A stretch of DNA of 64,000 nt. Source: Streptomyces sp. TLI_171. GTDB taxonomy: Bacteria > Actinomycetota > Actinomycetes > Streptomycetales > Streptomycetaceae. Within the stretch, counting starts at the first letter, position 1; each line of letters starts with the position of its first letter. A model generated the notes under the pieces. The model ran no database searches. It was given only the letters and a program-made list of their open reading frames with translations, and was not told the origin of the DNA. The position numbers were made by a program, and so were the translations under genes. Where the stretch lies: assembly GCF_003610255.1 (NCBI RefSeq), contig NZ_RAPS01000001.1:124001-188000 (forward strand), read 5' to 3'. Of the stretch, positions 37,401 to 45,060 are shown piece after piece.

Positions 37401-37710
37401 GCTGATGGCGCTGGGTTCGCCGCGCCGGGTGCTGCTGCGGACGGTGGCGGCGGAGCAGGGGGTGCTGGCGCTGCTGGGCCTGGGCACCGGTCTGCTGCTG
37501 GGCGCGCTGCTGGTTCACCTGGTGGTGCCGCTGGTGGTGTTGACGCCGGCGGCGCGGCGGCCGCTGCCGGAGGTGCTGGTGCGGCTCCCGCTGGACCAGG
37601 TGTCCCTGTTGGCGGTGGTGGTGGCGGCGGCGCTGGTGGTGCCGGCGCTGCTGGCCGGGCGCCGCAACCGTGATCTGACGGCCCGTCTGCGGCACGTGGA
37701 GGAGATGTGA
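34456..37710 (+). CDS. FtsX-like ABC permease, large (1)
   Basis: A 1084-residue membrane protein. It begins with an N-terminal transmembrane helix (LATAALLTVLITTSVLTAL), a large extracytoplasmic domain (about residues 45-270), a block of FtsX-type helices (about 290-520), a second large outside domain (about 530-930) and a final three-helix FtsX block with AAERAGEFAVLMALGSPRRVLLRTVAAE (about 970-1070), the coupling-helix signature. Such permeases drive export or mechanical work on cell-envelope substrates rather than import. GGGGAAGG precedes the ATG. Its stop overlaps the GTG of the second permease (GTGA at 37707-37710). Confidence 0.92.
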   Translation: MIGFVVRRLRGRLPLATAALLTVLITTSVLTALVAFDRGAEQAGLRRALQGPGMARTTVLVSGDRALGDRAADDAAVGAFARELFDGLPSTVESLARSRSYGLPHSAAAKGEPDLTVLAALDRGRTTLLAGAWPKAPGGAGAPVETAVPQNALAGLGLDAGTLPARLELTDRFTGKPLAVQVTGVYRATDPADPYWRADPAAGRGVQVLAYTTYGPLLVDDAAFTSGEVAQAGRSWLVRADFSAVTPGQAAELRGRVTGAVEGLQVGTSVLASTELPALLDELASDALVSRSTLLVGALQLAVLAAAAMLLVVHLLADRQAAENQLLAARGASRGRVGAFAAGEAVLLALPAAVLAPPLTPVLLRLLAGRGPLAHAGLDTSLPWIAWPVAAACAAACVLLTALPALLRSAGTAVLRRAGRRQARVSSVVRSGADVALLVLAVVAYQQLTHYAGATAGVDPILVAAPTLALCAGTVLVLRVLPFAARSGERLARRVTGLGPALAGWQFARRPGRAAGPVLLLVLAVSIGMLAIGQRASWSASQHDQASFATAGGLRISGSSLPGAGQGGTYAALPGGERLVPVARRDNPLPHGGSAAVLVLDAKRAAEHLDVRPDLFGGRSAAQVFGPLAWSPSGGLALPGVPQRIELDVASTVLASRDRDGNDDTAAPRTPLAMSLLLRDGFGVSYRVPAPPVPAGGVRRMTVDLSETAGAPNGRLAGPLALVGVALDAAGSTAGDLRGEFTVDRVAVADSATAPAVEVPAPAGLGWALALSDGRDARQPGSTTKASAGGGHLLDLAYTTTIDERSNWHFALTPEGGAAALPAVPELTAVATDSYLRAVGATVGQTLPVPFGTATVQARVTASVAALPTVDGPAVAVDLAALDRSLDALGEPSVVPAEWWLPAAGPGDDSPRRAAAQLRAAPFAQQLLERDEVTDRLRGDPLGAAPQSALAALAVAAALLAAIGFAAAAVGAAAERAGEFAVLMALGSPRRVLLRTVAAEQGVLALLGLGTGLLLGALLVHLVVPLVVLTPAARRPLPEVLVRLPLDQVSLLAVVVAAALVVPALLAGRRNRDLTARLRHVEEM

Positions 37711-40448
37711 GTACCCCGCCCACCGTGGCGCCGTGGGTCAGGACCAGGCTGCGGTCGGCCCCGTCGGCGGCGTGGTTGACGGCCGCGCTGGTCCTGGTCG
37801 CGGTGTTCCTGGCGGCGGCCCTGCCGCGGGCGCTGGACCGCAGCGCGGACGGTGCGCTGCGGGCGCACCTGCGCGCGGGCGGCCCGGGAGGGGCGGCGGT
37901 GACGGCCGCCTCGATGCGGCTGGCCATGGACCCGGCCGGCCCGCCGTGGGCCGACCGGCTGGACCTGCTGGCGGACGAGCTGGCCAAGTCGGTGCACGCA
38001 CCGCTGCGGCCGGGGGCGGGCGGCCCGGTGTACGGGTCGACCACGTTGGCGCCGCGGAGCCTGGCCAACCCGGGGCTGCCGCGTCCGATGGGCAAGGCGC
38101 CGGTGCTGGACCTGGTGTACCTGCACGGGGCGGAGGCGAACGCCCGGCTGGTCGCGGGCCGCTGGCCGACGGCGCTGCGGGACGGCGCCGAGGTCAAGGA
38201 CTTCGAGGTGGCGCTGTCGGAGCCGGTGGCGCAGAAGTTCGGCGTGTCGGTGGGTTCGGTGCTGGACGCCGGCAGCGAGCCCACGCTCCGGCCGCCGCCG
38301 ACCCTGCGGGCGACGGTGGTCGGCGTGTTCGCGGCCGCGGATCCGCAGGCCCCGTTCTGGGCGGGCACCGACTGCCTGGTGGCCCCGTGCCTGAGCTCGG
38401 TGGGCGTGAACCCGTCGGAGCGGACCGACTACTGGCGGGCGACGGCGCTGATCGGCCCGGCGGAGATCGGGACCTCCGCCCTCGCGGCGTGGTCCGCCCG
38501 CGCTCCGCAGGACTTCGTCCGGCTGCCGATCGACGTGTCGGCGGCGCGGGCCGATCAACTGCCGCAGCTCCGGGCGGCGCTGGGGACGCTGACCGGTGGC
38601 CCGCAGCTGACCCGGCTGCAGGCGCTCACTGCGCGCACGGACCTGACGGTGCGTTCGCCGATGCTGGCGCTGCTGGACGAGGCGCAGCACCGGCAGGCGG
38701 CGGTGGCGCCGCTGACGGTGCTGGGCCCGGCGGGCGCGGCCGGGGTGGCGCTGACGGTGCTGCTGCTGGCGGCGGCGCTGGCGAGCGAGCGGCGGGCCGC
38801 CGAGTTGCGGCTGCTGCGGGCCCGCGGGGCTTCGCGTCCGGCGCTGCTGGGGCGGCTGCTGGGCGAGAGCGCGGTGACGGCGCTGCCCGCGGCCGCGGTG
38901 GCGACGGCGCTGGCGCTGCTGGTGCTGCCGACGCCGCGATGGGGCGGCGCCCTGCTGGGCGCGGCGGCGGCGACGGCGGTGGCGCTGCTGGTGTTCCCGC
39001 TGCGTGCGGCGCTGCTGTCCGGGGTCGGGTTCGGGTCGGGCCGGCGCCGGGTGGTGGCGGAGCTGTCGGTGCTGGCGCTGTCGGCCGCCGCGGTGGTGGC
39101 GGTGCGTCAGCGCGGGGTCGCCCCGGCCGGCGCGGGCGTGGACCTGCTGCTGGTGGCGGCGCCGTTGCTGATCGCGCTGGCGGGTGCGGTGCTGCTGGCC
39201 CGGATGCTGCCCGCGCTGGTGCGGGTGGCGGCCCGGTGGGCGGCGCGCCGGCCGGGCGCGGTGGGGTTCCTGTCGCTCACCCGGGCGGCGGGCGGCGGCG
39301 GCCGGCGTCCCACGCTGCTGCCGCTGCTGGCGCTGCTCCTGGCGGTGACCACGGCGGGCTTCGGCACGATGGTGCTGGGCTCGGTGGACCGGGGCCGGCT
39401 GGGCGCGGTGCGGGTCGCCGTCGGCGCGGACGCCCGGGTGGAGAGCGCGACCCTGCTCCCGGCGGGTTTCGCCGGGGCGGCCGAGCGGCTGCCGGGTGCG
39501 CGGGGCGGGGTGTCGGCGTTCACCGACCGGACGGCCTCGGTGGCGACGGCGGACGCCGGGCTGCTGCCGAACGTGTCGCTGCTGGTGGTCGATCCGGCGC
39601 AGTACGCGGCGCTGGCCCGGTACGACGGCAGTGGAGGCTTCGACCCGGCGCTGCTGGCGGGCGGCGGCCCGGACTGGGTGCCGGCGCTGGTGACGCCCGC
39701 GCTGGCCGAGCGGCTCGACGACCGGTCGCACGACGCGCACGGCGCCACCTGGACGGCGAGCTTCCGGATGGCCGGGGTGATCCGGAACGGCCCCGCGCTG
39801 GGCTCGGGCGAGGCGATCGTGCTGCCGGCCCGTCAGACCGTCGCCCTGGCGCCGAAGCTGGCCGGGGTGAACCTGTGGCTGGGCACCGGCTCGCTGCACG
39901 CGGCGGACCTGCGGGCGCTGCTGCACCGGCTCGACCCGGCCACGCCGGAGGGCAGCTCCACGTACGTGGTCAGGTCCGGCTCGGACCAGGCCGCGACGCT
40001 GGCGGCCGATCCGCTGCAGCATTCGGCGGCCCGGGTGTTCCTGGCCTCGGTGCTGGCGGCGGCCGGGTTCGCCGTGCTGGCGGTGCTGTTGACGCTGGCC
40101 AGGTCCGGTCCGGAGCGGGCGGCGCTGCTGGCCCGGCTGCGGACCATGGGGCTGCGGCCCCGGCAGGGCCTGGCGGTGATCCTGGTGGAGTCGCTGCCGA
40201 CGGCGCTGGGCGCGGCCGTGGCGGGCGGGCTGCTGGCGGTCGGCGCGGTGCTGCTGCTGGGCCCGTCGGTCGACCTCTCCGCGCTGGTGGGGCTGGCCGC
40301 GCCGGACGGCATCGTCCCGTCGGCGCGGGCGGTGCTGGCGCAGTCGCTGGTGCTGCTGGCGGTGTTCTCGGCCACCGTGGTGGCGGAGGCCCTGGTGTCG
40401 GGGCGGCGGCAGATCGCCGCCGAGCTGCGCGCGGGGGACGACAGATGA
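37707..40448 (+). CDS. FtsX-like ABC permease, large (2)
   Basis: A 913-residue membrane protein built like the preceding one: N-terminal helix (AWLTAALVLVAVFLAAALPRAL), an outside domain (about residues 40-320), central FtsX helices including LASERRAAELRLLRARGASRPALLGRLL (about 355-385), a second outside domain (about 530-760) and a C-terminal helical block with ERAALLARLRTMGLRPRQGLAV. It starts inside the stop of permease 1 and ends inside the ATG of a 22-codon reading frame, so the three proteins are probably made in fixed ratio. Together with the ATPase it would form a heterodimeric FtsX-type transporter. Confidence 0.92.
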   Translation: MSTPPTVAPWVRTRLRSAPSAAWLTAALVLVAVFLAAALPRALDRSADGALRAHLRAGGPGGAAVTAASMRLAMDPAGPPWADRLDLLADELAKSVHAPLRPGAGGPVYGSTTLAPRSLANPGLPRPMGKAPVLDLVYLHGAEANARLVAGRWPTALRDGAEVKDFEVALSEPVAQKFGVSVGSVLDAGSEPTLRPPPTLRATVVGVFAAADPQAPFWAGTDCLVAPCLSSVGVNPSERTDYWRATALIGPAEIGTSALAAWSARAPQDFVRLPIDVSAARADQLPQLRAALGTLTGGPQLTRLQALTARTDLTVRSPMLALLDEAQHRQAAVAPLTVLGPAGAAGVALTVLLLAAALASERRAAELRLLRARGASRPALLGRLLGESAVTALPAAAVATALALLVLPTPRWGGALLGAAAATAVALLVFPLRAALLSGVGFGSGRRRVVAELSVLALSAAAVVAVRQRGVAPAGAGVDLLLVAAPLLIALAGAVLLARMLPALVRVAARWAARRPGAVGFLSLTRAAGGGGRRPTLLPLLALLLAVTTAGFGTMVLGSVDRGRLGAVRVAVGADARVESATLLPAGFAGAAERLPGARGGVSAFTDRTASVATADAGLLPNVSLLVVDPAQYAALARYDGSGGFDPALLAGGGPDWVPALVTPALAERLDDRSHDAHGATWTASFRMAGVIRNGPALGSGEAIVLPARQTVALAPKLAGVNLWLGTGSLHAADLRALLHRLDPATPEGSSTYVVRSGSDQAATLAADPLQHSAARVFLASVLAAAGFAVLAVLLTLARSGPERAALLARLRTMGLRPRQGLAVILVESLPTALGAAVAGGLLAVGAVLLLGPSVDLSALVGLAAPDGIVPSARAVLAQSLVLLAVFSATVVAEALVSGRRQIAAELRAGDDR

Positions 40449-40513
40449 GCACGGAACTCCGTACGGACACAGGCCCGTTGGGCGTCGAACTGGGATCGGG
40501 AGACGAACGTTGA
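40445..40513 (+). CDS. Possible 22-residue bridging peptide
   Basis: The ATG at 40445 overlaps the stop of permease 2 (ATGA) and the 22-codon frame (MSTELRTDTG to GSGDER) ends with a TGA that overlaps the TTG start of the ATPase (TTGA 40510-40513). It thus bridges the two genes with no gap. It may be a translated coupling leader, or just the remains of a duplicated start: both this peptide and the ATPase begin MSTE. No known family. Confidence 0.4.
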   Translation: MSTELRTDTGPLGVELGSGDER

Positions 40514-41493
40514 GCACCGAGCACGCGTCGGGCGGCGCGGACACCCCGAGCCTGCAGGAGCTGCAGCGCGCCGCGCTGGCGGCGGCCGCGCCGAGCCGGT
40601 ACGGGGCGGACGCGGCGATCGCCTGCGACCGGGTGGTGAAGATCTTCACCGCGGACAAGGTGGAGGTGCAGGCCCTGCAGGGCCTGGACCTGCTGGTCGA
40701 CCGGGGCGACCTGATCGCCCTGGTCGGGGCGTCCGGCAGCGGCAAGTCGACGCTGCTGAACATCCTCGCGGGCCTGGACGTGCCGACCGCGGGTTCGGCC
40801 TCGGTGGCGGGCTGCGACCTGCTGGCGATGACCGCGAAGGAACGCCTGCGCTACCGCCGCGAGGTGGTGGGCTTCGTCTGGCAGCAGACCGCCCGCAACC
40901 TGCTGCCGTTCCTGACGGCCGCGCAGAACGTGGCGCTGCCCATGCAGTTGCGCGGCGAGCGCTCCACGCCGGCCGCGAACCGCCGCCGCCGGGCCCGGGT
41001 GGCGGAGCTGCTGGATGCCCTGGACATCGGCGAGCTGGCCCACCGCCGTCCCGCCCAGCTCTCCGGCGGCCAGCAGCAGCGGGTGGCGATCGCCGTCGCG
41101 ATGGCCAACGACCCCACGGTGCTGCTCGCCGACGAGCCCACCGGGGAGCTCGACACCGAGACCGCCGCGGGCATCTTCGAGGCCTTCCGCACCGTCAACC
41201 GCGAGCTGGGCGCGACCGTCGTCATCGTCACCCACGACCCGATGGTCGCGGGCGAGGTCCGCCGCTCGGTCGCCATCCGCGACGGCCGCACCTCCACCGA
41301 GGTGCTGCGCCGCACCGAGATCGACGAGCACGGCCGGGAGCAGGTCAGCGAACGCGAGTACGTCATGCTCGACCGCACCGGCCGCGTCCAGCTCCCCGCC
41401 GCCTTCCTCACCGCCCTCGGCATGCAGCACCGGGTGGCCGTCGACCTGGCCCCCGACCACATCGAGGTCCGCGCCGACGACTCCGCCCGCTGA
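40510..41493 (+). CDS. ABC transporter ATPase with AbrB-like C-terminal tail
   Basis: A 327-residue cytoplasmic ATPase of the LolD/MacB type. Walker A is GASGSGKST (about residue 77), the Q-loop lies in VWQQTARN, the signature is LSGGQQQRVAIA (about 186), and Walker B is VLLADEPTGELD, with switch VTHD. TTG 40510 has GGGAG 7 bases upstream, supporting this rare start. After about residue 260 there is an extra segment, YVMLDRTGRVQLPAAFLTAL then RVAVDLAPDHIEVRAD, which looks like a swapped-hairpin AbrB/SpoVT motif. It pairs with the two FtsX-like permeases upstream. The tail may aid dimerisation or membrane contact rather than DNA binding. Confidence 0.92.
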   Translation: MSTEHASGGADTPSLQELQRAALAAAAPSRYGADAAIACDRVVKIFTADKVEVQALQGLDLLVDRGDLIALVGASGSGKSTLLNILAGLDVPTAGSASVAGCDLLAMTAKERLRYRREVVGFVWQQTARNLLPFLTAAQNVALPMQLRGERSTPAANRRRRARVAELLDALDIGELAHRRPAQLSGGQQQRVAIAVAMANDPTVLLADEPTGELDTETAAGIFEAFRTVNRELGATVVIVTHDPMVAGEVRRSVAIRDGRTSTEVLRRTEIDEHGREQVSEREYVMLDRTGRVQLPAAFLTALGMQHRVAVDLAPDHIEVRADDSAR

Positions 41494-41508
41494 CGGCCCG
41501 CCGGGCGG

Positions 41509-42240
41509 TCAGTGCTCGGCGACGCTCCGGAACCGGAGCGCCAGCAGCGCGGCCTGGTCGAGGTCCTCGCTGTCCAGCAGGGTGACGATGCCGCTGGTGG
41601 CGGCGTCGTCCCAGCGGCACTCCACGGCCTGCTCGGCCCACCGGATGCCGCAGCGCACCATCCCGCCGAGCGGCCCGGGGTCGACGTCGGTGATCCGCGC
41701 GTGGTAGGGCTCGTCGAAGAACGACGTCAGTTCCTGGTCCAGCGTCAGGCGCGACTTCTCTGCGGCGAGTGCGGGGTTCCCGGCGGCGTCCGACACCGCG
41801 AGGACGATCACGGGGCCGCGGGGTTCGGCCCGGTCCGCGTAGAACCCGACGTGCCAACCGGCCCCGATGGCGGCGGGTTCCCTGGCACGCAGCTCGTCGG
41901 TTCCGTTCACCAGGCTGTGGTTGCCGACGACCTGGTCCACCTCGACCTGACGGTCCGTCGGCCCGCTCCTGACCGCGGCGTGGTCCGGGATCGCGTTCCG
42001 CAGCAGCGGCCCGCTGACCCCGAGGACGGCCACCCACACGATCGAGCCGACGCCCCGGACCAGCGCCCGCCGCCGCACTGCGGTCTTCGCCAGGTCCGCG
42101 GGCATCGCCGCCACCGGATCGCGCATCCGCCTGGTCCAGATCCACAGGCCCAGCGTGATGACACCGGCGGCTGCCAGCAGGGCGAGGGTCACGTGTTCGG
42201 CGTAGGAGACGGTGTGGGCGGCGAGCGGCATGCGCGGCAC
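41509..42240 (-). CDS. Membrane protein of unknown function
   Basis: A 243-residue protein with two N-terminal transmembrane helices (HVTLALLAAAGVITLGLWIW, and GVGSIVWVAVLGVSGPLL at about residues 62-80) and an extracytoplasmic domain rich in acidic residues with AGWHVGFYADRAEPRGPVIV and CGIRWAEQAVECRWDD. No family recognised; the C-terminal domain resembles other streptomycete membrane-anchored hypothetical proteins in style only. Starts at 42240 or 42231 are possible. It is convergent with the ABC ATPase, 15 bases apart. Confidence 0.75.
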   Translation of the reverse strand: MPRMPLAAHTVSYAEHVTLALLAAAGVITLGLWIWTRRMRDPVAAMPADLAKTAVRRRALVRGVGSIVWVAVLGVSGPLLRNAIPDHAAVRSGPTDRQVEVDQVVGNHSLVNGTDELRAREPAAIGAGWHVGFYADRAEPRGPVIVLAVSDAAGNPALAAEKSRLTLDQELTSFFDEPYHARITDVDPGPLGGMVRCGIRWAEQAVECRWDDAATSGIVTLLDSEDLDQAALLALRFRSVAEH

Positions 42241-42304
42241 CCTAGCGGTGGTTCGCCTGCCGCCTGACGGGCCGTGCGTGACCGATCATGAGGAAAGACG
42301 GCGA

Positions 42305-42330
42305 AACCCGGGCAGATCGCTGCCCGGGTT
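42305..42330 (-). terminator. Intrinsic-like terminator
   Basis: AACCCGGGCAG (42305-42315) pairs perfectly with CTGCCCGGGTT (42320-42330), loop of 4, starting 31 bases after the stop of the VC0807-type membrane protein on the minus strand. On that strand a pyrimidine-rich stretch follows. Confidence 0.8.
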
Positions 42331-42360
42331 CGGCCGAAGCTCTACCGTCGGTGCGGCGGG

Positions 42361-42924
42361 TCAGGCCGGCGGGGCCTGCGGGGCGCGGGACTGGACGATG
42401 GCCACGTAGCGGATGGTGAAGACCATCGGGACCACGAAGCCGGCGATCTGGACGATCAGGGAGGTGGTGGAGTGGCCGTGGCCGCCGTGGGCGAGGACGC
42501 CGAGGGCGGCGGCGGTGAGGGCGAAGGCGGCGGTCCAGACCGAGGTGATGACCTGGTTGACCCGGATGAAGGGCTTGAGGGTCCAGAACTCCCGCGGGGT
42601 GGTGCGCTTGGCGATGCCGAGGGTGAAGGGCTTGCCGATCAGCAGCGAGACGCCGGCGATCACCGCCAGGACGGCGGAGGAGAGGGTCGCGGAGTAGTCG
42701 CGGATGCCGGAGTGCGGGTCGGCGAAGGCGATCACGGCGAGGGCGGCGAAGTAGAGGGCCGAGCCGGTCTCGATGATCAGGGCGTCCCAGGCGGCGCCGG
42801 CCTTGCGCTGCTGGGCGATGACCGCGGCGGCGACCACCAGGCCGGCCAGTGCGGCCCACTGCCACTTGGCGGACGGGATCACCGCGAAGATGATCCAGGG
42901 CAGGAACGTGCGCAGGTACGACAT
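42361..42924 (-). CDS. VC0807-family / septation-protein-A-like membrane protein
   Basis: A 187-residue membrane protein with five or six helices (LRTFLPWIIFAVIPSAKWQW, ALAGLVVAAAVIAQQ, and VLAVIAGVSLLIGKPFTLGIAKRTTP at about residues 80-105). The pattern resembles the VC0807 and intracellular septation protein A group, including the GKPFT-ye segment and a helix with NQVITSVWTAAF. The role is unknown. ATG 42924 has a weak GGGGAAG upstream; the longer frame extends into the promoter region and was not used. It stands alone with its own terminator. Confidence 0.78.
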   Translation of the reverse strand: MSYLRTFLPWIIFAVIPSAKWQWAALAGLVVAAAVIAQQRKAGAAWDALIIETGSALYFAALAVIAFADPHSGIRDYSATLSSAVLAVIAGVSLLIGKPFTLGIAKRTTPREFWTLKPFIRVNQVITSVWTAAFALTAAALGVLAHGGHGHSTTSLIVQIAGFVVPMVFTIRYVAIVQSRAPQAPPA

Positions 42925-43073
42925 CGACTCAGCTTCCCCCTCAGTGGTCGGCCGATGCTGCCGCCGGCCGTGCTGACTGCAGGATATCCAGTCGGGGGGT
43001 GGCCGACACCGTCCGGAGGCTGGACGGATCATGACACTCCGTCAGCGTCCGGACGGTGGCCGGAACCGGCCTC

Positions 43074-43256
43074 TCAGGCGCGGCTGCGGTGGTGCTCTGC
43101 CTCGATCGCCCGGTCCGGTGCGACCTGCACGACGGGGTCGGTGACGACGGTGCGGCCGGCGGGCGGCGAGGAGTGCGCCGGGCCGGTGGCGGTGAGGACG
43201 GCGCCGAGGGCGAGGGCGGCGGCCGCGGCGGCGGCGCGCCGGTGCAGGGGGCTCAC
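43074..43256 (-). CDS. Small secreted protein, 60 residues
   Basis: GTG 43256, with AGGAG 7 bases upstream, opens a textbook signal peptide (SPLHRRAAAAAAALALGAVL, cleavage near AHS) followed by only about 30 mature residues: TVVTDPVVQVAPDRAIEAEHH. Not recognised. It is the last of three small exported proteins in a row on this strand. Confidence 0.65.
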   Translation of the reverse strand: MSPLHRRAAAAAAALALGAVLTATGPAHSSPPAGRTVVTDPVVQVAPDRAIEAEHHRSRA

Positions 43257-43299
43257 GGGGTGGCTCCTGACGGGTCGTCGGTTGGGTCGCGGGGCGGCG

Positions 43300-43731
43300 T
43301 CAGCACGGGCGCAGCGACTTGAGGGCGTCGTTGTGCGCGCTGCCGCGGCTCGCGGCGGCCATCGGCGTCGCGGTGCCGCGGTAGTCCTTGGCGGGGTACC
43401 AGCAGTAGGCGACGGGCGAGTTGTTGACCCAGGCGGAGACGCCTTGCGGGCCGGTGAACCGGCTGCCGTCGGGCAGGTTCAGCCGTTCGGTGTCGGTCAG
43501 TTCGGTGCCGGGAAGCAGGGCGACGGCGGCGGGGTCGTGGCGCGCGCCGTCGTGGAGGCAGACCCAGCCGGCGGGGCAGTCGACGTGTTTCGCGGTCCGG
43601 CTGTCGCCGTTGAGGACGTGCACCCCGGGCGGGTTGTCGGCCGGGGCGGCGGGTGCGGCGGCGAGGGCGGGGGCGGCGGCGAGGGCCAGCGCGAGGGCGG
43701 CGGCCGCGGCAGCGCGGTTCAGGAGTTCCAC
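43300..43731 (-). CDS. Secreted peptidase inhibitor I36-like protein
   Basis: A 143-residue exported protein: signal peptide (LLNRAAAAAALALALAAAPA) then a small domain with CPAGWVCLHDGA, FTGPQGVSAWVNNSPVAYCWY and SLRPC. The pattern C-P-x-G-x-x-C-x-(Y/H) followed by paired Cys is that of peptidase inhibitor family I36 (SMI-type metalloprotease inhibitors) of streptomycetes. GTG 43731 overlaps the 3' end of the upstream gene by 13 bases, so they are coupled. The inhibitor function is inferred from family resemblance. Confidence 0.78.
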   Translation of the reverse strand: MELLNRAAAAAALALALAAAPALAAAPAAPADNPPGVHVLNGDSRTAKHVDCPAGWVCLHDGARHDPAAVALLPGTELTDTERLNLPDGSRFTGPQGVSAWVNNSPVAYCWYPAKDYRGTATPMAAASRGSAHNDALKSLRPC

Positions 43732-44189
43732 GGCGTCCCCAGCAGTCGCAGGTCGGTGGCCCGGTCGGGAGTGTCGGCGGTCCACCACACCTGGGCGTTG
43801 GAGCCGCGCGGGAGGGCGAGGTCGGCGTGCACGCTCTGCTGCGGCTCGACGTGGCGCCAGACGATGTCGCGGGTGCTGCGCAGGGTGGCGGCGCACTTGA
43901 CGGCGTCGACGGCGGGGGCCTTGCCGCCGTCGCAGTCGTAAACGACCAGTGACAGGTCGGTGGCGGCGGGGCCGGTGGTGCGGAAGGTGAGCCGGCCGCC
44001 GTCGGCGGTCTGGCACCAGCTGACGGTGCCTCCGGTGACGGGGACGGCGGGGCCGGCGGCGCCGTTGCACACGGGGTCGGTGTCGCGGGCGGCGGGCGGC
44101 ATCGGCGCCACGGCGGGGGGTGCGGCGGCGCCGAGGGTCAGCAATGCGGCGGGTGCGGCGAGAACCGCGAGCGAGCGGAGGCGGGGCAT
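43719..44189 (-). CDS. Secreted protein of unknown function
   Basis: A 156-residue exported protein with signal peptide (RLRSLAVLAAPAALLTLGAA), then a domain with four Cys (DPVCNGA, VSWCQT, VYDCDGG, VKCAAT), consistent with two disulphides, and a final stretch with VWWTADTPDRATDLRLL. Not recognised. It overlaps and probably drives translation of the I36-like inhibitor gene downstream, suggesting both are released together. Confidence 0.75.
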   Translation of the reverse strand: MPRLRSLAVLAAPAALLTLGAAAPPAVAPMPPAARDTDPVCNGAAGPAVPVTGGTVSWCQTADGGRLTFRTTGPAATDLSLVVYDCDGGKAPAVDAVKCAATLRSTRDIVWRHVEPQQSVHADLALPRGSNAQVWWTADTPDRATDLRLLGTPWNS

Positions 44190-44359
44190 GTCTCTCCTGG
44201 TCGGGTCGGGACGCCCGTGGGACGGGGCGGCCGCCGCACCGAACGGCGGTCACTCTCAGTCATCACCAGAACGGGGCGCGGCTATCGCTTCGTTGACGCA
44301 CTGTCACCCGATCGGCGAGCATCCGGCCCGCCTGGGCCGATCCGCCCGCCGTCGGCCCG

Positions 44360-45050
44360 ATGCTGGTGGCGGGTGTTCGACGGCGCGGAGAAGAGCGGGG
44401 TGCGGTGCGGCGGGCCGAGGTGGTGCGGGCGCGCGAGCGGGTGCTCGACGCCTTCGACCGGTACCCGTGGCTGAGCCGGCTGCACGTGCACGTCGGCTCG
44501 CAGGGCTGCCCGCCGGAACTGATGGCGGCCGGGGTGCGCGCGGTGTGGGAGCTCGCCGAGGAGGTCAACGCGCGGGCCGGGGCCGCCGGGTGACCGGCAT
44601 CGACCTGGGCGGCGGGCTGCCCGTCGACTTCGGCTCCGACGACGCCCGGCCGGACTTCGCCGGGGCGCGCACCTGGCCACCCGCACGGTCTTCATCCCGG
44701 ACGCCTGGCCGCTGCGGGTCGAGGTGTTCGCCGCGGACGGCTCCCCGCGCTCCGGGCCGCCGCTCCCCCAGGACGTGGCCGGCCCGCTCTGCTTCGCCGG
44801 CGACCTGGTCGCCCGGGCCCGCGAACTGCCCCGCATCGAGGCGGGCGACCTGGTCGTGCTGCCGGACACCGGCGGCTACTGCGCCTCCGCGCCGTGGGGC
44901 TACAACAGCGTGCCGCGCCCCGCGGTGCACGGCTTCGTCCGCGCCGGCGACGGCTTCCGGTTCACTGCCGTCCGCGCCGAGCAGTCCCTCGCCGAGGTGG
45001 TCGCCGAGGCCGGCGGAGCCCGCCCGGACGCCCTGCTCGACCTCTCCTGA
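44360..45050 (+). pseudogene. Decayed PLP (DAP/ornithine-type) decarboxylase
   Basis: Pieces of one fold-III PLP decarboxylase appear in three frames. Frame 2 (44360-44590) has VLDAFDRYPWLSRLHVHVGSQG, the barrel His-Ile/Val-Gly-Ser motif. Frame 1 (from about 44585) has VTGIDLGGGLPVDFGSDDARPDF, the glycine loop. Frame 3 (about 44670-45050) has TRTVFIPDAWPLRVEVFAAD, AGPLCFAGDLVARARELPRIEAGD and the C-terminal GYCASAPWGYNSVPRP. The N-terminal lysine motif is missing, one base is lost near 44585, and about 100 codons normally between the glycine loop and the TRTVF segment are absent. This is a true pseudogene. No intact copy is in the window. Confidence 0.8.
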
Positions 45051-45060
45051 CGGCCCGTCA
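45048..45060. repeat. Palindrome TGACGGCCCGTCA at a stop codon
   Basis: A perfect 13-base palindrome whose first three bases are the stop codon of the decarboxylase remnant and whose end abuts the stop of the NUDIX gene. The same sequence is at 8890-8902; near-copies begin at 27497 and 41491, each at a stop codon. Confidence 0.6.
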
